Source of the DNA: Caulobacter sp. NIBR2454
GTDB lineage: Bacteria; Pseudomonadota; Alphaproteobacteria; Caulobacterales; Caulobacteraceae
Assembly: GCF_027474405.1 (NCBI RefSeq)
Contig: NZ_CP114871.1
Span: 310,001-374,000 of the forward strand
Length of the DNA: 64,000 bases
Reading direction: 5' to 3'
The notes under the pieces were generated by a model that saw nothing but the letters and a program-made list of their open reading frames with translations, did not search any database and had not been told where the DNA came from. The translations under genes were made by a program, and so were the position numbers. Below, piece by piece: positions 53,435 through 61,438 of this stretch. Numbering within the stretch: the stretch's first letter is position 1; each line of letters starts with the position of its first letter.

Positions 53435-54451
53435 TCAACCGTCGTCCTCGTCGTCCTCATAGCCGACCAGGGCCAGGGCGCGGGCCTTGATCCCTTGAAG
53501 TTCGCACCAGCGCAGGAGTGCTTCCTCGCGGCCATGAGTGATCCAAACCTCGCCGGGTTTCAGCTCGGTGATGGTGGCGGCCAGTTCATCCCAATCAGCA
53601 TGGTCGGACAGGATGATCGGCAGCTCGACGCCCCGTTGCCGCGCGCGGGCCCGCACCCGCATCCAGCCGGACGCGAAAGCCGAAACCGGGTCGGGGAAGC
53701 GACGCGACCATCGGTCCTGCAGAGCCGATGGCGGGGCGACCACGATCTCGCCCGCGAATTGTCCCTTGGCTGCGCCGCTGGTGGCGGGAGCCAGCGTGCC
53801 AAGATCGAGGCCCTGCGTCTGGTAGAGGGCGCATAGCCGTTCGAGCGCGCCATGGATGTAGATTGTCCGATCCCAGCCGGCTTCGCGCAGCAGCATGATG
53901 ATCCGTTGCGCCTTGCCCAGGGCGTAGGCCCCGACCAGGTGCGTGCGTTCCGGAAACTGCTTCACAGATTTGAGCAGCTTGGCGATTTCGTCGGTGTCCG
54001 GCGGGTGGCGGAAGATCGGCAGGCCAAAGGTCGCCTCGCTGATGAATACGTCGCAAGGGACGGGTTCAAACGGCAGGCAGGTCGGGTCGCGGCGGCGCTT
54101 GTAGTCGCCGCTGACCACCATGGTCAGGCCCTTCCACTTCACCACCGCTTGGGCCGAGCCGAGCACATGGCCCGCCGGGACCAGGGTGATCTCCACCCCG
54201 TTTCGGGTGATCGTCTGGCCATACTCGATGGGCTCGACCGTGTGGGCGAAGTCGCGGCCGTAACGTTCGCCCATGATCGCCAGGGTCTGGGGCGTTGCGG
54301 CCACCATATAGTGGCCGGCGCGGGCATGGTCGGCGTGGCCATGGGTGATCACGGCGCGGTCCACTGGCCGCACCGGATCGATGTAGAAGTCCCCGGGCGG
54401 ACAGTAGAGGCCGTCGGGCCGGGGACACAGGAGGCTCTCGGGTTTCAGCAC
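53435..54451 (-). CDS. Ligase-associated DNA exonuclease (beta-CASP metallo-beta-lactamase)
   Basis: This 338-residue nuclease has the metal motif THGHADHARAGH, a second histidine in PAGHVLGSAQAVV, the metal aspartate in VVSGDYKRRRDP and the beta-CASP elements SEATFG and ILSDHADWDEL. Such proteins are encoded with the ATP-dependent ligase at 49382 and probably process DNA ends in repair. The acidic tail (EDDEDDG) is unusual. It is divergent from the thioesterase at 54490. Confidence 0.9.
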   Translation of the reverse strand: MLKPESLLCPRPDGLYCPPGDFYIDPVRPVDRAVITHGHADHARAGHYMVAATPQTLAIMGERYGRDFAHTVEPIEYGQTITRNGVEITLVPAGHVLGSAQAVVKWKGLTMVVSGDYKRRRDPTCLPFEPVPCDVFISEATFGLPIFRHPPDTDEIAKLLKSVKQFPERTHLVGAYALGKAQRIIMLLREAGWDRTIYIHGALERLCALYQTQGLDLGTLAPATSGAAKGQFAGEIVVAPPSALQDRWSRRFPDPVSAFASGWMRVRARARQRGVELPIILSDHADWDELAATITELKPGEVWITHGREEALLRWCELQGIKARALALVGYEDDEDDG

Positions 54452-54489
54452 GATCTGGATATGAGCCTTTCGGGCGCTATAAGCCTAGT

Positions 54490-54969
54490 ATGAGCGACGA
54501 CCTCGAACGGTTCCGAAATCTGGCCCTCGGCATGAACAAGGGCAGCCCTCAGGCGGCGGCCCTGGGCCTTGAGACCATCTCCATCGACCCCAGCGGCGCG
54601 GTGCTGAAGGTCCCCTATCATGAGCAGCTCGTGGGCGATCCCGAGACGGGCGTCATCGCTGGAGGCGTGGTCACCACCCTGCTGGACCATGCCTGCGGCC
54701 AGGCGGTCCATGCGGCCATGGAGACCTGGACCTCCATCGCCACCCTGGACCTGCGCATCGACTACATGCGCCCGGCCGTGGCGGGAAAGGACATCCTGGC
54801 CCGCGCCCATTGCTACAAGCTGACCCGCTCGGTCGCCTTCGTGCGGGCGGTGGCTTACGATGTCGATCCCGACGATCCCGTCGCGGCGGCTCAGGCCGCC
54901 TTCATGCTGGACTCCAGCGCCGGCCGCAAAGCCGGGGCCAATCTCAAGCCGCCGCGAGCCGCCCAATGA
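54490..54969 (+). CDS. PaaI-family thioesterase (first of a pair)
   Basis: This 159-residue hotdog protein has VIAGGVVTTLLDHACGQAVHAAM, with the catalytic acid region, and IATLDLRIDYMRPAVAGKD as the central strand. Its final bases overlap the next thioesterase gene by 4 (ATGA), so the two are coupled and may form a heteromer or act sequentially. The substrate is unknown. Confidence 0.88.
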   Translation: MSDDLERFRNLALGMNKGSPQAAALGLETISIDPSGAVLKVPYHEQLVGDPETGVIAGGVVTTLLDHACGQAVHAAMETWTSIATLDLRIDYMRPAVAGKDILARAHCYKLTRSVAFVRAVAYDVDPDDPVAAAQAAFMLDSSAGRKAGANLKPPRAAQ

Positions 54970-55388
54970 CGCAGGAGAGCGACCGCCTCGCCGCGGTTCT
55001 TGGCCGCATTCCGTATGCCAAGTTCCTGGGGGTTCACGCTGAACTGGCCGGCGATGAAATGACCATCATCCTGCCGGCCTCGCCGCATCTTATCGGCAAC
55101 CCCATGCTGCCGGCCCTCCATGGCGGGGTGCTCGGCGCGATGATGGAGATGACCGCCCTGGCCCAGCTGATGGTCTCGCAGCCGCTGGAGCGCCAGCCGC
55201 GCACCATCGACGTCTCCATCGAATACCTGCGCTCGGGCCGCCCCCTGACCACCTACGCCCGCGCTCAGGTCAAGAAGATCGGCCGCCGCATCGCCAATGT
55301 TCACGTCGAAGCGTGGCAGGAGCAGCGGGCCGCGCCGATCGCCGCCCTGCGAGGGCATTTCCTGGTGGAGCCGGCGGTCGAGGATTAG
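54966..55388 (+). CDS. PaaI-family thioesterase (second of a pair)
   Basis: This 140-residue hotdog protein has LPALHGGVLGAMMEMTALAQL (active-site region with HGG and an acidic partner) and RTIDVSIEYLRSGRPLTTY. It starts with ATG 54966 inside the stop of the preceding paralogue. Sequence identity between the two is low, arguing for an old pair with different specificities. Confidence 0.88.
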   Translation: MTQESDRLAAVLGRIPYAKFLGVHAELAGDEMTIILPASPHLIGNPMLPALHGGVLGAMMEMTALAQLMVSQPLERQPRTIDVSIEYLRSGRPLTTYARAQVKKIGRRIANVHVEAWQEQRAAPIAALRGHFLVEPAVED

Positions 55389-55463
55389 GCGCGTCTGTCG
55401 CAAAGCGGCTTGCAAGGGGTCCTAAACGCCGATCACAGTCCGCTCCAAACGGAGTGAAACGCC

Positions 55464-56990
55464 ATGCGTAGACTGATCGCCCTCGCCCCTCTGCTGGTCC
55501 TGGCCGGCACCGGCCTGACCGCCTGTGACCGCAAGCCCGACACGCCGCCCGCCGCAGCGTCCAAGCCCGCGACCCCGGAACTCGCCCCGATCAACATGCA
55601 GGTCAACACCGCCTTCCTCTCCGCCGAGGAGCGGCAGGTGGTGAACCTGCTGATCGAGGCGGCCGACGTCATGACCACGATCTACGCCCGGCAGTCCGCG
55701 GGCGATGGGCCGGGCCATGGCTTTTACCCGGCCGGCATGACCAAGGCCGAGTTCGAGGCTTATCTGGCCGCCCATCCCGACCAGAAGGCCGCCCTGACCG
55801 ATGGCTACACGGTGGTCAAGCGCGAGGGCGACCGCCTCGTCGCCGTGCCCTATTCGGTGGAGTACAAGGCCGAGCTGGAGAAGGCCGCCGCCCTCCTGGA
55901 ACAGGCCGCCGGCGTGACCACCAACCCCAGCCTCAAGAAGTTCCTGACCCTTCGGGCTCAATCGTTCCGGACCAACGATTACTTCGCGTCCGAGATGGCC
56001 TGGATGGACCTGAAGGACACGCCCATCGAAGTCGCGATCGGCCCTTACGAGGTCTATACGGACGAGATCATGGGGGCCAAGACAGCCTTCGAGGCCTTCG
56101 TCACCCTGAAGGATCCGACCGAGAGCTCGGCGCTCGACAAGTACAAGGCCTATCTGCCAGCCATGGAGGCCAATCTTCCGGTCCCCGACGCCTACAAGAA
56201 CTTCAAGCGGGGCGGCGACTCGCCCATCGCGGTGGCCGAACAGGTGCGTGGCGGCGGCGACAATCTGCATGGACCGCAGACCATCGCGTTCAACCTGCCC
56301 AATGACGAACGGGTGCGCGAGGCCAAGGGCGCCAAGAAGGTCATCCTGTCCAACGTTCTGGGCGCCAAGTACGACCGTATCCTGGCGCCGATGGCCAGCC
56401 GCATCCTGGTGGCCGATCAGGCGGCCCTCGTGGTCAAGAAGTACATGACCCTTGGGACCCTGTTCCATGAGCTGGCCCACAGCCTCGGCCCCGGCTCCAT
56501 CACCGTGGGTGGTCGCGCGACCACGGTGAACGCTGAACTGACCGACATCTATTCGGCCAGCGAGGAAGCCAAGGCCGACGTCATGGGCGCGCTGAACCTG
56601 CTGTTCATGATGCAGAAGAACGAGTTGCCCACCGCCGAGAAATCACAACTGCTCAACACCTACGCCGCCGGCATCTTCCGCTCTGTCCGGTTTGGGGCGC
56701 AGGAGGCTCATGGCCGCGGCGCGGCCCTCCAGTTCGGCTATCTGAAGGCCAAGGGGGCGCTGGTCTGGGATGCGGGCGCGGGCCGCTTCCGCGTGGATGA
56801 GGCCAAGATGGAGGCGGGCATCCGCGACCTGACCGCCGACCTCGTTCGCCTGCAGGCCACCGGCGACCGCGCCGGCATGACCGCCTTCTTCGATCAGCAC
56901 GCAAAGCTGGACGACAACGCCCGGAAGGTGATCGTCGCCATGGGCGACATCCCGGTCGATATCGCCCCGATCTACCCTAGCAAGATCTGA
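55464..56990 (+). CDS. M49-like (dipeptidyl-peptidase III-type) lipoprotein peptidase
   Basis: This 508-residue protein has a lipoprotein signal (LAPLLVLAGTGLTAC, lipobox LTAC). The zinc motif is LFHELAHSLGPG, a HExxH form, and the downstream SASEEAKADVMG supplies the EExxAD metal ligand typical of M49, whose classical motif is HExxxH. The conserved IGPYEVYTDEIMG segment is also an M49 marker. It is probably anchored in a membrane and cleaves dipeptides from peptide N-termini. It is not linked to a transporter. Confidence 0.85.
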   Translation: MRRLIALAPLLVLAGTGLTACDRKPDTPPAAASKPATPELAPINMQVNTAFLSAEERQVVNLLIEAADVMTTIYARQSAGDGPGHGFYPAGMTKAEFEAYLAAHPDQKAALTDGYTVVKREGDRLVAVPYSVEYKAELEKAAALLEQAAGVTTNPSLKKFLTLRAQSFRTNDYFASEMAWMDLKDTPIEVAIGPYEVYTDEIMGAKTAFEAFVTLKDPTESSALDKYKAYLPAMEANLPVPDAYKNFKRGGDSPIAVAEQVRGGGDNLHGPQTIAFNLPNDERVREAKGAKKVILSNVLGAKYDRILAPMASRILVADQAALVVKKYMTLGTLFHELAHSLGPGSITVGGRATTVNAELTDIYSASEEAKADVMGALNLLFMMQKNELPTAEKSQLLNTYAAGIFRSVRFGAQEAHGRGAALQFGYLKAKGALVWDAGAGRFRVDEAKMEAGIRDLTADLVRLQATGDRAGMTAFFDQHAKLDDNARKVIVAMGDIPVDIAPIYPSKI

Positions 56991-57009
56991 CTGGCGCGTG
57001 CCGCGGGGC

Positions 57010-57645
57010 TCAGGCCTCGCGGCGCGTGAACCGCATCATGATCAGCTTTTTGAACTCGCCGGTCTTGGCGTCCATCACGTCGATCTGAAACAGACGCACA
57101 TCGCCCTGGAACTCCTGGCGGATGCGCATGCGGGTGGTGACGCCGTCTGGCTGCATCGTGTCGGCCTCCCAGCGGAAGACCTTGGTGTCCGCGTCGTAAT
57201 AGCCGACGTCATGACGCACCAGGTGAGTATCGCTGTCGATCCATGTGCCGGTGTAGCGGTTGGTGTAGGCGTCCCAGCCCCACATCCCCGTGCCTTCGTA
57301 CGAACCATCGTCGTACTTGAACGCGTTGATGATGGCGTTGCCCTTGGACACCAGCCGGTTGGTCTGCACGCCGGTCTTGCGGATCGGCTGCTTGGCCGTA
57401 TTGCCGACATAGAGCTCGACCTGCGCCGTCCAGACACCTTCCTCGGCCTTGAGAGGGTCGAGCACTTCCTTGGGCGTGTTGACCGGGAAGATTGACTGAT
57501 ACTTGCGGCGGCCCGGGCTGATCGGCGGAGGCGTGGGCTGGGTCGCCGCGACGGGCGCAGCCTTGGGCGTCGCGGTCTCCTGGGCTCCGGCTGCGCCCGC
57601 CAGGCACAAAGGCGCGACAACAGCCGCAATGATCAGATGACGCAT
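57010..57645 (-). CDS. Secreted DUF1579-like protein
   Basis: This 211-residue protein has a signal peptide (HLIIAAVVAPLCLAGAAGA) and a Pro/Ala-rich linker, then a beta-rich domain (GVWTAQVELYVGN, YTGTWIDSDTHLVRHDVGYY, TTRMRIRQEF). Conserved tryptophans and the final QIDVMDAKTGEF suggest DUF1579-type proteins, whose function is unknown. ATG 57645 has GGGGGA just upstream. The longer frame to 57702 adds no signal-like residues. Confidence 0.7.
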   Translation of the reverse strand: MRHLIIAAVVAPLCLAGAAGAQETATPKAAPVAATQPTPPPISPGRRKYQSIFPVNTPKEVLDPLKAEEGVWTAQVELYVGNTAKQPIRKTGVQTNRLVSKGNAIINAFKYDDGSYEGTGMWGWDAYTNRYTGTWIDSDTHLVRHDVGYYDADTKVFRWEADTMQPDGVTTRMRIRQEFQGDVRLFQIDVMDAKTGEFKKLIMMRFTRREA

Positions 57646-57915
57646 GGTTCCCCCAAATCCGGCGCAAGGGCCAAGCCTCAGTAGCGACGTCATCCCAATC
57701 AAGTTGACCAGATTGCGACCGGTGGGCGTCCCCGCGCGATGAAGCGCAAGCGCTTGGCGCTCAAAGGTTGATGCGGCTCTAAACCCTTACAGGACCGTCA
57801 CTTTCTTAAAAGGAGGTCATGACGCAGCCTTAACGGGACTTGGGAAAAGGCGGGGCGTATTCACTCGCTCATCGGGGCCGCGGCGCTCCCAACCAAGACC
57901 TGAAGGAAGACGAAA
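57646..57915. other. Leader region before the tandem peptides
   Basis: This 270-base gap contains no recognised gene. An AGGAGG at 57811-57816 is followed two bases later by a 4-codon frame ATG ACG CAG CCT TAA (57819-57833), which may be a leader or chance. TTAACG follows at 57831-57836. The region probably carries the promoter for the two small peptide genes. Confidence 0.4.
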
Positions 57916-58002
57916 ATGACCAACCAAGTGAACAACACCGCCCTGCTCGCCAGCCTCGCCCTGGCCGTGCTTCCCCTGATCATCTTCGTTCAAGCCCTCT
58001 AA
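57916..58002 (+). CDS. Tiny membrane peptide, copy 1 (28 residues)
   Basis: ATG 57916 follows AAGGAAGACGAAA and ends at TAA 58002. The peptide starts MTNQVNNTALLASLALAV and ends LPLIIFVQAL: a short polar head and one hydrophobic helix with a conserved proline. It shares about 20 of 28 positions with copy 2, just 32 bases downstream, so it is very unlikely to be a chance frame. Function is unknown. Confidence 0.75.
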   Translation: MTNQVNNTALLASLALAVLPLIIFVQAL

Positions 58003-58034
58003 GGCTTGGCGACCAAATCCAAAGGAATACGAAC

Positions 58035-58124
58035 ATGTTCGCCTATGTGAACAACACCGCGCTCGTCGCCAGCCTGGCCTTGGCCGTTCTGCCGATCGTC
58101 CTGTTCGTGCAGGCCGCGCTGTAA
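58035..58124 (+). CDS. Tiny membrane peptide, copy 2 (29 residues)
   Basis: ATG 58035 follows AAAGGAATACGAAC and ends at TAA 58124. It starts MFAYVNNTALVASLALAV and ends LPIVLFVQAAL. The VNNTAL-ASLALAVLP-FVQA core matches copy 1, and differences are mostly synonymous or conservative (L/V, I/V), which suggests selection on the peptide. A hairpin follows 9 bases after the stop. Confidence 0.75.
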   Translation: MFAYVNNTALVASLALAVLPIVLFVQAAL

Positions 58125-58133
58125 GACCGCCGA

Positions 58134-58155
58134 GGGGGCGATTTGAAGCCCCCTT
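58134..58155 (+). terminator. Hairpin after the tandem peptides
   Basis: GGGGGC (58134-58139) and GCCCCC (58148-58153) with an 8-base loop, followed by TT. It probably ends the small-peptide transcript; the T-tract is short. Confidence 0.5.
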
Positions 58156-58217
58156 CCCGCCCCCGCCGTTAGGGGCTACGACCGCGCCGGATACGGCTTT
58201 CAGACAAGGCGCGCGGT

Positions 58218-58964
58218 ATGTTGCTTCACCAGTCCACCTGGCCCGAGATCGAGGCTTTTCTGACGCGCTCCAAGGCCGTCATCGTCCCGATCGGCTCCAA
58301 TGAGCAGCACGGCCCCACGGGCCTTCTTGGCACCGACTGGATGTGCCCCGAGATTATCGCGAACGAAGCCCAGAAGACGGCTGACATCCTGGTCGCCCCG
58401 ACCTTCAACATCGGCATGGCCCAGCATCACCTGGCCTTCCCCGGCACCATTTCGCTGCGCCCCAGCACCTTCATGGCCGCGATCGGCGACTGGGTACGCT
58501 CGCTGGCCGGACATGGCTTCGAGCGGATCTATTTCCTCAACGGCCACGGCGGAAACGTCGCCACCATCGAGGCCGCCTTCTCCGAAATCTATTCCGAGTT
58601 CAGCTATTTGGGCCGCCGCGCGGGCTTCGCCTGCAAGCTGAAGAACTGGTGGGACCTGCCGGGCGTTCACGCCCTGGCCAACCGCCAGTTCCCGTCAGGC
58701 CACGGCAGCCACGCCACCCCGTCCGAGATCGCGGTGACCCAGTGGGCCTATCGGGACGCCATCAAGACCGCCGACTATGAACCCAAGATCGCGCCTACCG
58801 GCCCCATCCGCGAGGCGCTGGACTTCCGCGCCCGCTTCGCTGACGGCCGCATGGGCTCCGACCCGGCGCTCGCCACGCCCGAAAAGGGCGGCGAGTTGGT
58901 GGAACTGTCCGCCAAGGGCCTGATCGCCGACCTCGCGGAATTCGCCTCGGAACCCATCCCCTGA
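58218..58964 (+). CDS. Creatininase-family metal amidohydrolase
   Basis: This 248-residue protein has the creatininase metal motifs: Glu and His in PIGSNEQHGPTG, Asp in LGTDWMCPE, HHLAFPGTISLRP and the NGHGGN loop, with the late Glu in SHATPSEIAVTQW. The family opens cyclic amides such as creatinine or pathway lactams; the substrate cannot be set. It converges with the transglutaminase-like gene, 4 bases between stops. Confidence 0.88.
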   Translation: MLLHQSTWPEIEAFLTRSKAVIVPIGSNEQHGPTGLLGTDWMCPEIIANEAQKTADILVAPTFNIGMAQHHLAFPGTISLRPSTFMAAIGDWVRSLAGHGFERIYFLNGHGGNVATIEAAFSEIYSEFSYLGRRAGFACKLKNWWDLPGVHALANRQFPSGHGSHATPSEIAVTQWAYRDAIKTADYEPKIAPTGPIREALDFRARFADGRMGSDPALATPEKGGELVELSAKGLIADLAEFASEPIP

Positions 58965-58968
58965 CAGA

Positions 58969-59760
58969 CTAGCCGCGCTTGGCCCGGCCTTGCTGGATGC
59001 CGAAGCTCTGGTTGATCAGTTGCGCTCGGCCGAAGATGCTCATGAAGGCGATGTCGGCGGCGTCCAGCCCGGTCGCGACCCGGACCAGGCCCTCGACGGG
59101 CGCTTTCCCGGTGGCGTCCACCAGTCGCCATCTGCCGCCGAGATAGACTTCGGCTACGGCATGCAGGTCCGCCGGCTCCAGCTTCCAGGCATAGGCGCTG
59201 ACCGCGCGGGCCGGGATATCGGCGGCCCGGCACAGCGAGATGACCAGGTGGGTGAAGTCGCGACACACCCCCGCCCGGTCCACGAAGGTGTCGATCGCCG
59301 TGGTCGCCGCGTCGCTGACCCCCGCTCTGTAGTCCAGATGCCCGCCGACCCATTCGAGTATGGCGGCCACCTTGTCGCCGCCGGACAGGCGGGCGAATTC
59401 CCGCTCCACGAAGCTCTCGAACCGGTCCGATGGGCAATAGCGGCTGGCGCGCAGGTAGCGCAGCGCCTCGCCAGGCAGATCGCGGATCGGCACGGCTGGC
59501 GCGCCGACAAGGTCGCCGCTGCGATGCAGGACCTCGACCTCGGCGTCATAGGCCACCTCGACCTCGCCTTCGGCGGTGAAGACGGCGCGGCGCTCGCCGG
59601 TGACGGAGTCGTCCAGGCGTGAAATGGAGGCGGCGGGGGTGATGGTCAGTCGCTCGCCATGAACGGCCTGATCAGCGCTACGTGCGGCTTCCAGCAGCAG
59701 CAGCACCTCACAGGGCGACGCGAAATGATAGGTCAGTCTGGCCTGGATTTGGAACCACAT
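58969..59760 (-). CDS. Transglutaminase-like cysteine protease family protein
   Basis: This 263-residue protein has an N-terminal beta domain (about 1-130) and a transglutaminase core: catalytic Cys in DRAGVCRDFTHLVISLC, His in DLHAVAEVYLGGRW and Asp in RLVDATGKAP. Bacterial members are usually peptidases or amidases rather than cross-linkers. The rest after TG is short. It is followed on the same strand by no linked gene. The substrate is unknown. Confidence 0.85.
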   Translation of the reverse strand: MWFQIQARLTYHFASPCEVLLLLEAARSADQAVHGERLTITPAASISRLDDSVTGERRAVFTAEGEVEVAYDAEVEVLHRSGDLVGAPAVPIRDLPGEALRYLRASRYCPSDRFESFVEREFARLSGGDKVAAILEWVGGHLDYRAGVSDAATTAIDTFVDRAGVCRDFTHLVISLCRAADIPARAVSAYAWKLEPADLHAVAEVYLGGRWRLVDATGKAPVEGLVRVATGLDAADIAFMSIFGRAQLINQSFGIQQGRAKRG

Positions 59761-59805
59761 ACGCCCTCCTTACACGCCAACGCGCATCAGGGACGCATGT
59801 TGCCG

Positions 59806-60102
59806 TCAGCTTGTGACGATCCACTCATCCTCGACGGCCACGGGCCAGGGCGTCAGGCGTTCGCCGACGCAAGGGCCCACGGTGCAGACCCCGTCGTCAG
59901 GCCGAAAGAGCGCCCCGTGGCCGGCGCAAAGCAGGGCGTTTCCATCTCGCGTCAGGTAGCGGTCCATCATCGCCAGGGGCCAACCGGCGTGGGGGCAGGA
60001 GTCCACATAGCCGACCAGCGTCCCGGCCCGCCGCACCACGAAGCCGGCGAACATCGCCTCGCCGGTGCGGAAGCGGAATCCCTTGGCTCCCGGCTCAGCC
60101 AC
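59806..60102 (-). CDS. Rieske-type [2Fe-2S] protein
   Basis: At least 98 residues with the Rieske ligands CPHAGWPL and CAGHGALFRP. From GTG 60102 the first family strand would be lost, because in-frame codons just upstream encode RLCTLDEV, typical of Rieske N-termini. No ATG, GTG or TTG precedes it, but a CTG at 60156-60154 overlaps the YciI stop as CTGA and would give a complete 116-residue domain. I report the conservative start. It may act as a ferredoxin for an oxygenase. Confidence 0.8.
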   Translation of the reverse strand: MAEPGAKGFRFRTGEAMFAGFVVRRAGTLVGYVDSCPHAGWPLAMMDRYLTRDGNALLCAGHGALFRPDDGVCTVGPCVGERLTPWPVAVEDEWIVTS

Positions 60103-60152
60103 CTCATCAAGGGTGCAAAGCCGGACGCCAGAGGCGGGGCGCGCGGGATTGC

Positions 60153-60443
60153 TCAGGCGGGCTTCCCGATAGCCAAGCGCCAGGGAAGGATTTCGGTGGT
60201 GGCGAAGATCCCCGCCTGGGCGAAGGGATCGCCCTCCACATAGGCGCGTGCGGAATCCAGGTCGTCGGCCTCGATGATCATCAGCGACCCGACCACGGTC
60301 TGACCGTCCTCGGCCAACAGGGCTCCGGCCATGCGGAACACGTCGGGCAGGCTGTTCAGATAATCCAGATGCACCGGCCGGGTCTCAAGGCGCAGGTCGC
60401 CCGTGCCCGGCTTGTCGGTGGCGCGCAGCATGAAATAGGGCAT
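60153..60443 (-). CDS. YciI-family protein
   Basis: This 96-residue ferredoxin-like-fold protein has the YciI histidine and neighbouring acidic residues in TRPVHLDYLNSL and the ADDLDSARAYVEGDPF segment with the DPF motif. Members have hydrolase or dehydrochlorinase-like activities or are uncharacterised. It lies 2 bases downstream of gpsA and overlaps the Rieske gene, so the group gpsA-yciI-rieske is probably one transcript with tsaD at its head. Confidence 0.88.
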   Translation of the reverse strand: MPYFMLRATDKPGTGDLRLETRPVHLDYLNSLPDVFRMAGALLAEDGQTVVGSLMIIEADDLDSARAYVEGDPFAQAGIFATTEILPWRLAIGKPA

Positions 60444-60445
60444 TT

Positions 60446-61438
60446 CTAGTCCTCTTCGGATTTGAGGGGGCGCGACAGCAGTCCCTCGATGGCGGCGTCG
60501 ACATCAACCCGACCCGACAGGATCGCGTCGACGGCGGCGCAGATGGGCGTCTCGACGCCCAGCTTGCGAGCGAGGGCGGTGACGGCGGGCGCCGACGCCA
60601 CGCCCTCGGCGACGGATAGCTTGCCGGCCAGGGCCTCCGTCAGCGTCTTGCCGCCGCCCAGCGCCAGGCCGACGCTCATATTGCGCGACTGCGGGCTGGA
60701 GCAGGTCAGGACCAGATCGCCCAGACCGCACAGGCCGGCGACGGTCTGGGCTTCCCCGCCCAGGGCCACGGCCAGCCGGGTCAGTTCGGCGAACCCTCGG
60801 GTGATGACGGCGGCGTGCGCCGAGCGGCCCAAGCCGCGCCCCTCGACGATGCCGCAGGCGATGGCCAGGACGTTCTTCACCGCCCCGCCGGCCTCGGCGC
60901 CGATCATGTCGTCGGCGAGGTAGGGGCGGAAGGTCGGGGTGGCGATGGCCTCGGCCAGGGCGCGGCCCAAGGCCTCGTCCGGACAGGCCAGCGTCACTGC
61001 GGTGGGTAGGCCGCGGGCGACCTCTCCGGCGAAGCTAGGCCCCGACAGCACGGCCGCCACGGCCTGCGGGACCGTCTCGCCCAGCACCTCGGTCATCAGT
61101 TTCAGCGAGCCCTGCTCCACACCCTTGGAGCACAGCAGCACCGGCAGGCCGTCTCGGGCGTGCGGCGCGAAGGCGGCGAGGGTCGCGCGCATGTGCTGTG
61201 CGGGCGGCACGGCCAGCACCAGGTCGCAATCGGCCAAGTCGGCGAAATCGCTGGTGGCGCGAACCGCCTCGTCCAGCTTAACGCCCGCCAGGAACAGGGC
61301 GTTTTCATGCGCGCTGTTGATCCCCGCGACCACTTCGCTCTCGCGCGCCTGCAGCACCACGTCCAGGCCCGCACGGGCGCAGACCTGGGCCAGGGCCGTG
61401 CCCCATGCGCCGCCGCCGATGACTCCGGCCTTCCTCAT
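60446..61438 (-). CDS. gpsA: Glycerol-3-phosphate dehydrogenase [NAD(P)+]
   Basis: This 330-residue enzyme makes sn-glycerol 3-phosphate for phospholipids. [15 protein letters not shown] is the nucleotide loop, the catalytic lysine is in [14 protein letters not shown] and [18 protein letters not shown] is the family signature. ATG 61438 overlaps the tsaD stop as ATGA, so it is coupled; an apparent longer frame runs into tsaD and is not real. Confidence 0.96.
   Translation of the reverse strand: MRKAGVIGGGAWGTALAQVCARAGLDVVLQARESEVVAGINSAHENALFLAGVKLDEAVRATSDFADLADCDLVLAVPPAQHMRATLAAFAPHARDGLPVLLCSKGVEQGSLKLMTEVLGETVPQAVAAVLSGPSFAGEVARGLPTAVTLACPDEALGRALAEAIATPTFRPYLADDMIGAEAGGAVKNVLAIACGIVEGRGLGRSAHAAVITRGFAELTRLAVALGGEAQTVAGLCGLGDLVLTCSSPQSRNMSVGLALGGGKTLTEALAGKLSVAEGVASAPAVTALARKLGVETPICAAVDAILSGRVDVDAAIEGLLSRPLKSEED

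Noticed and set aside
57840..58124. 94-codon frame that contains tiny peptide 2
   Set aside because: The upstream part overlaps peptide 1 in another frame and is unlike protein; the ribosome site and paralogy set the start at 58035.
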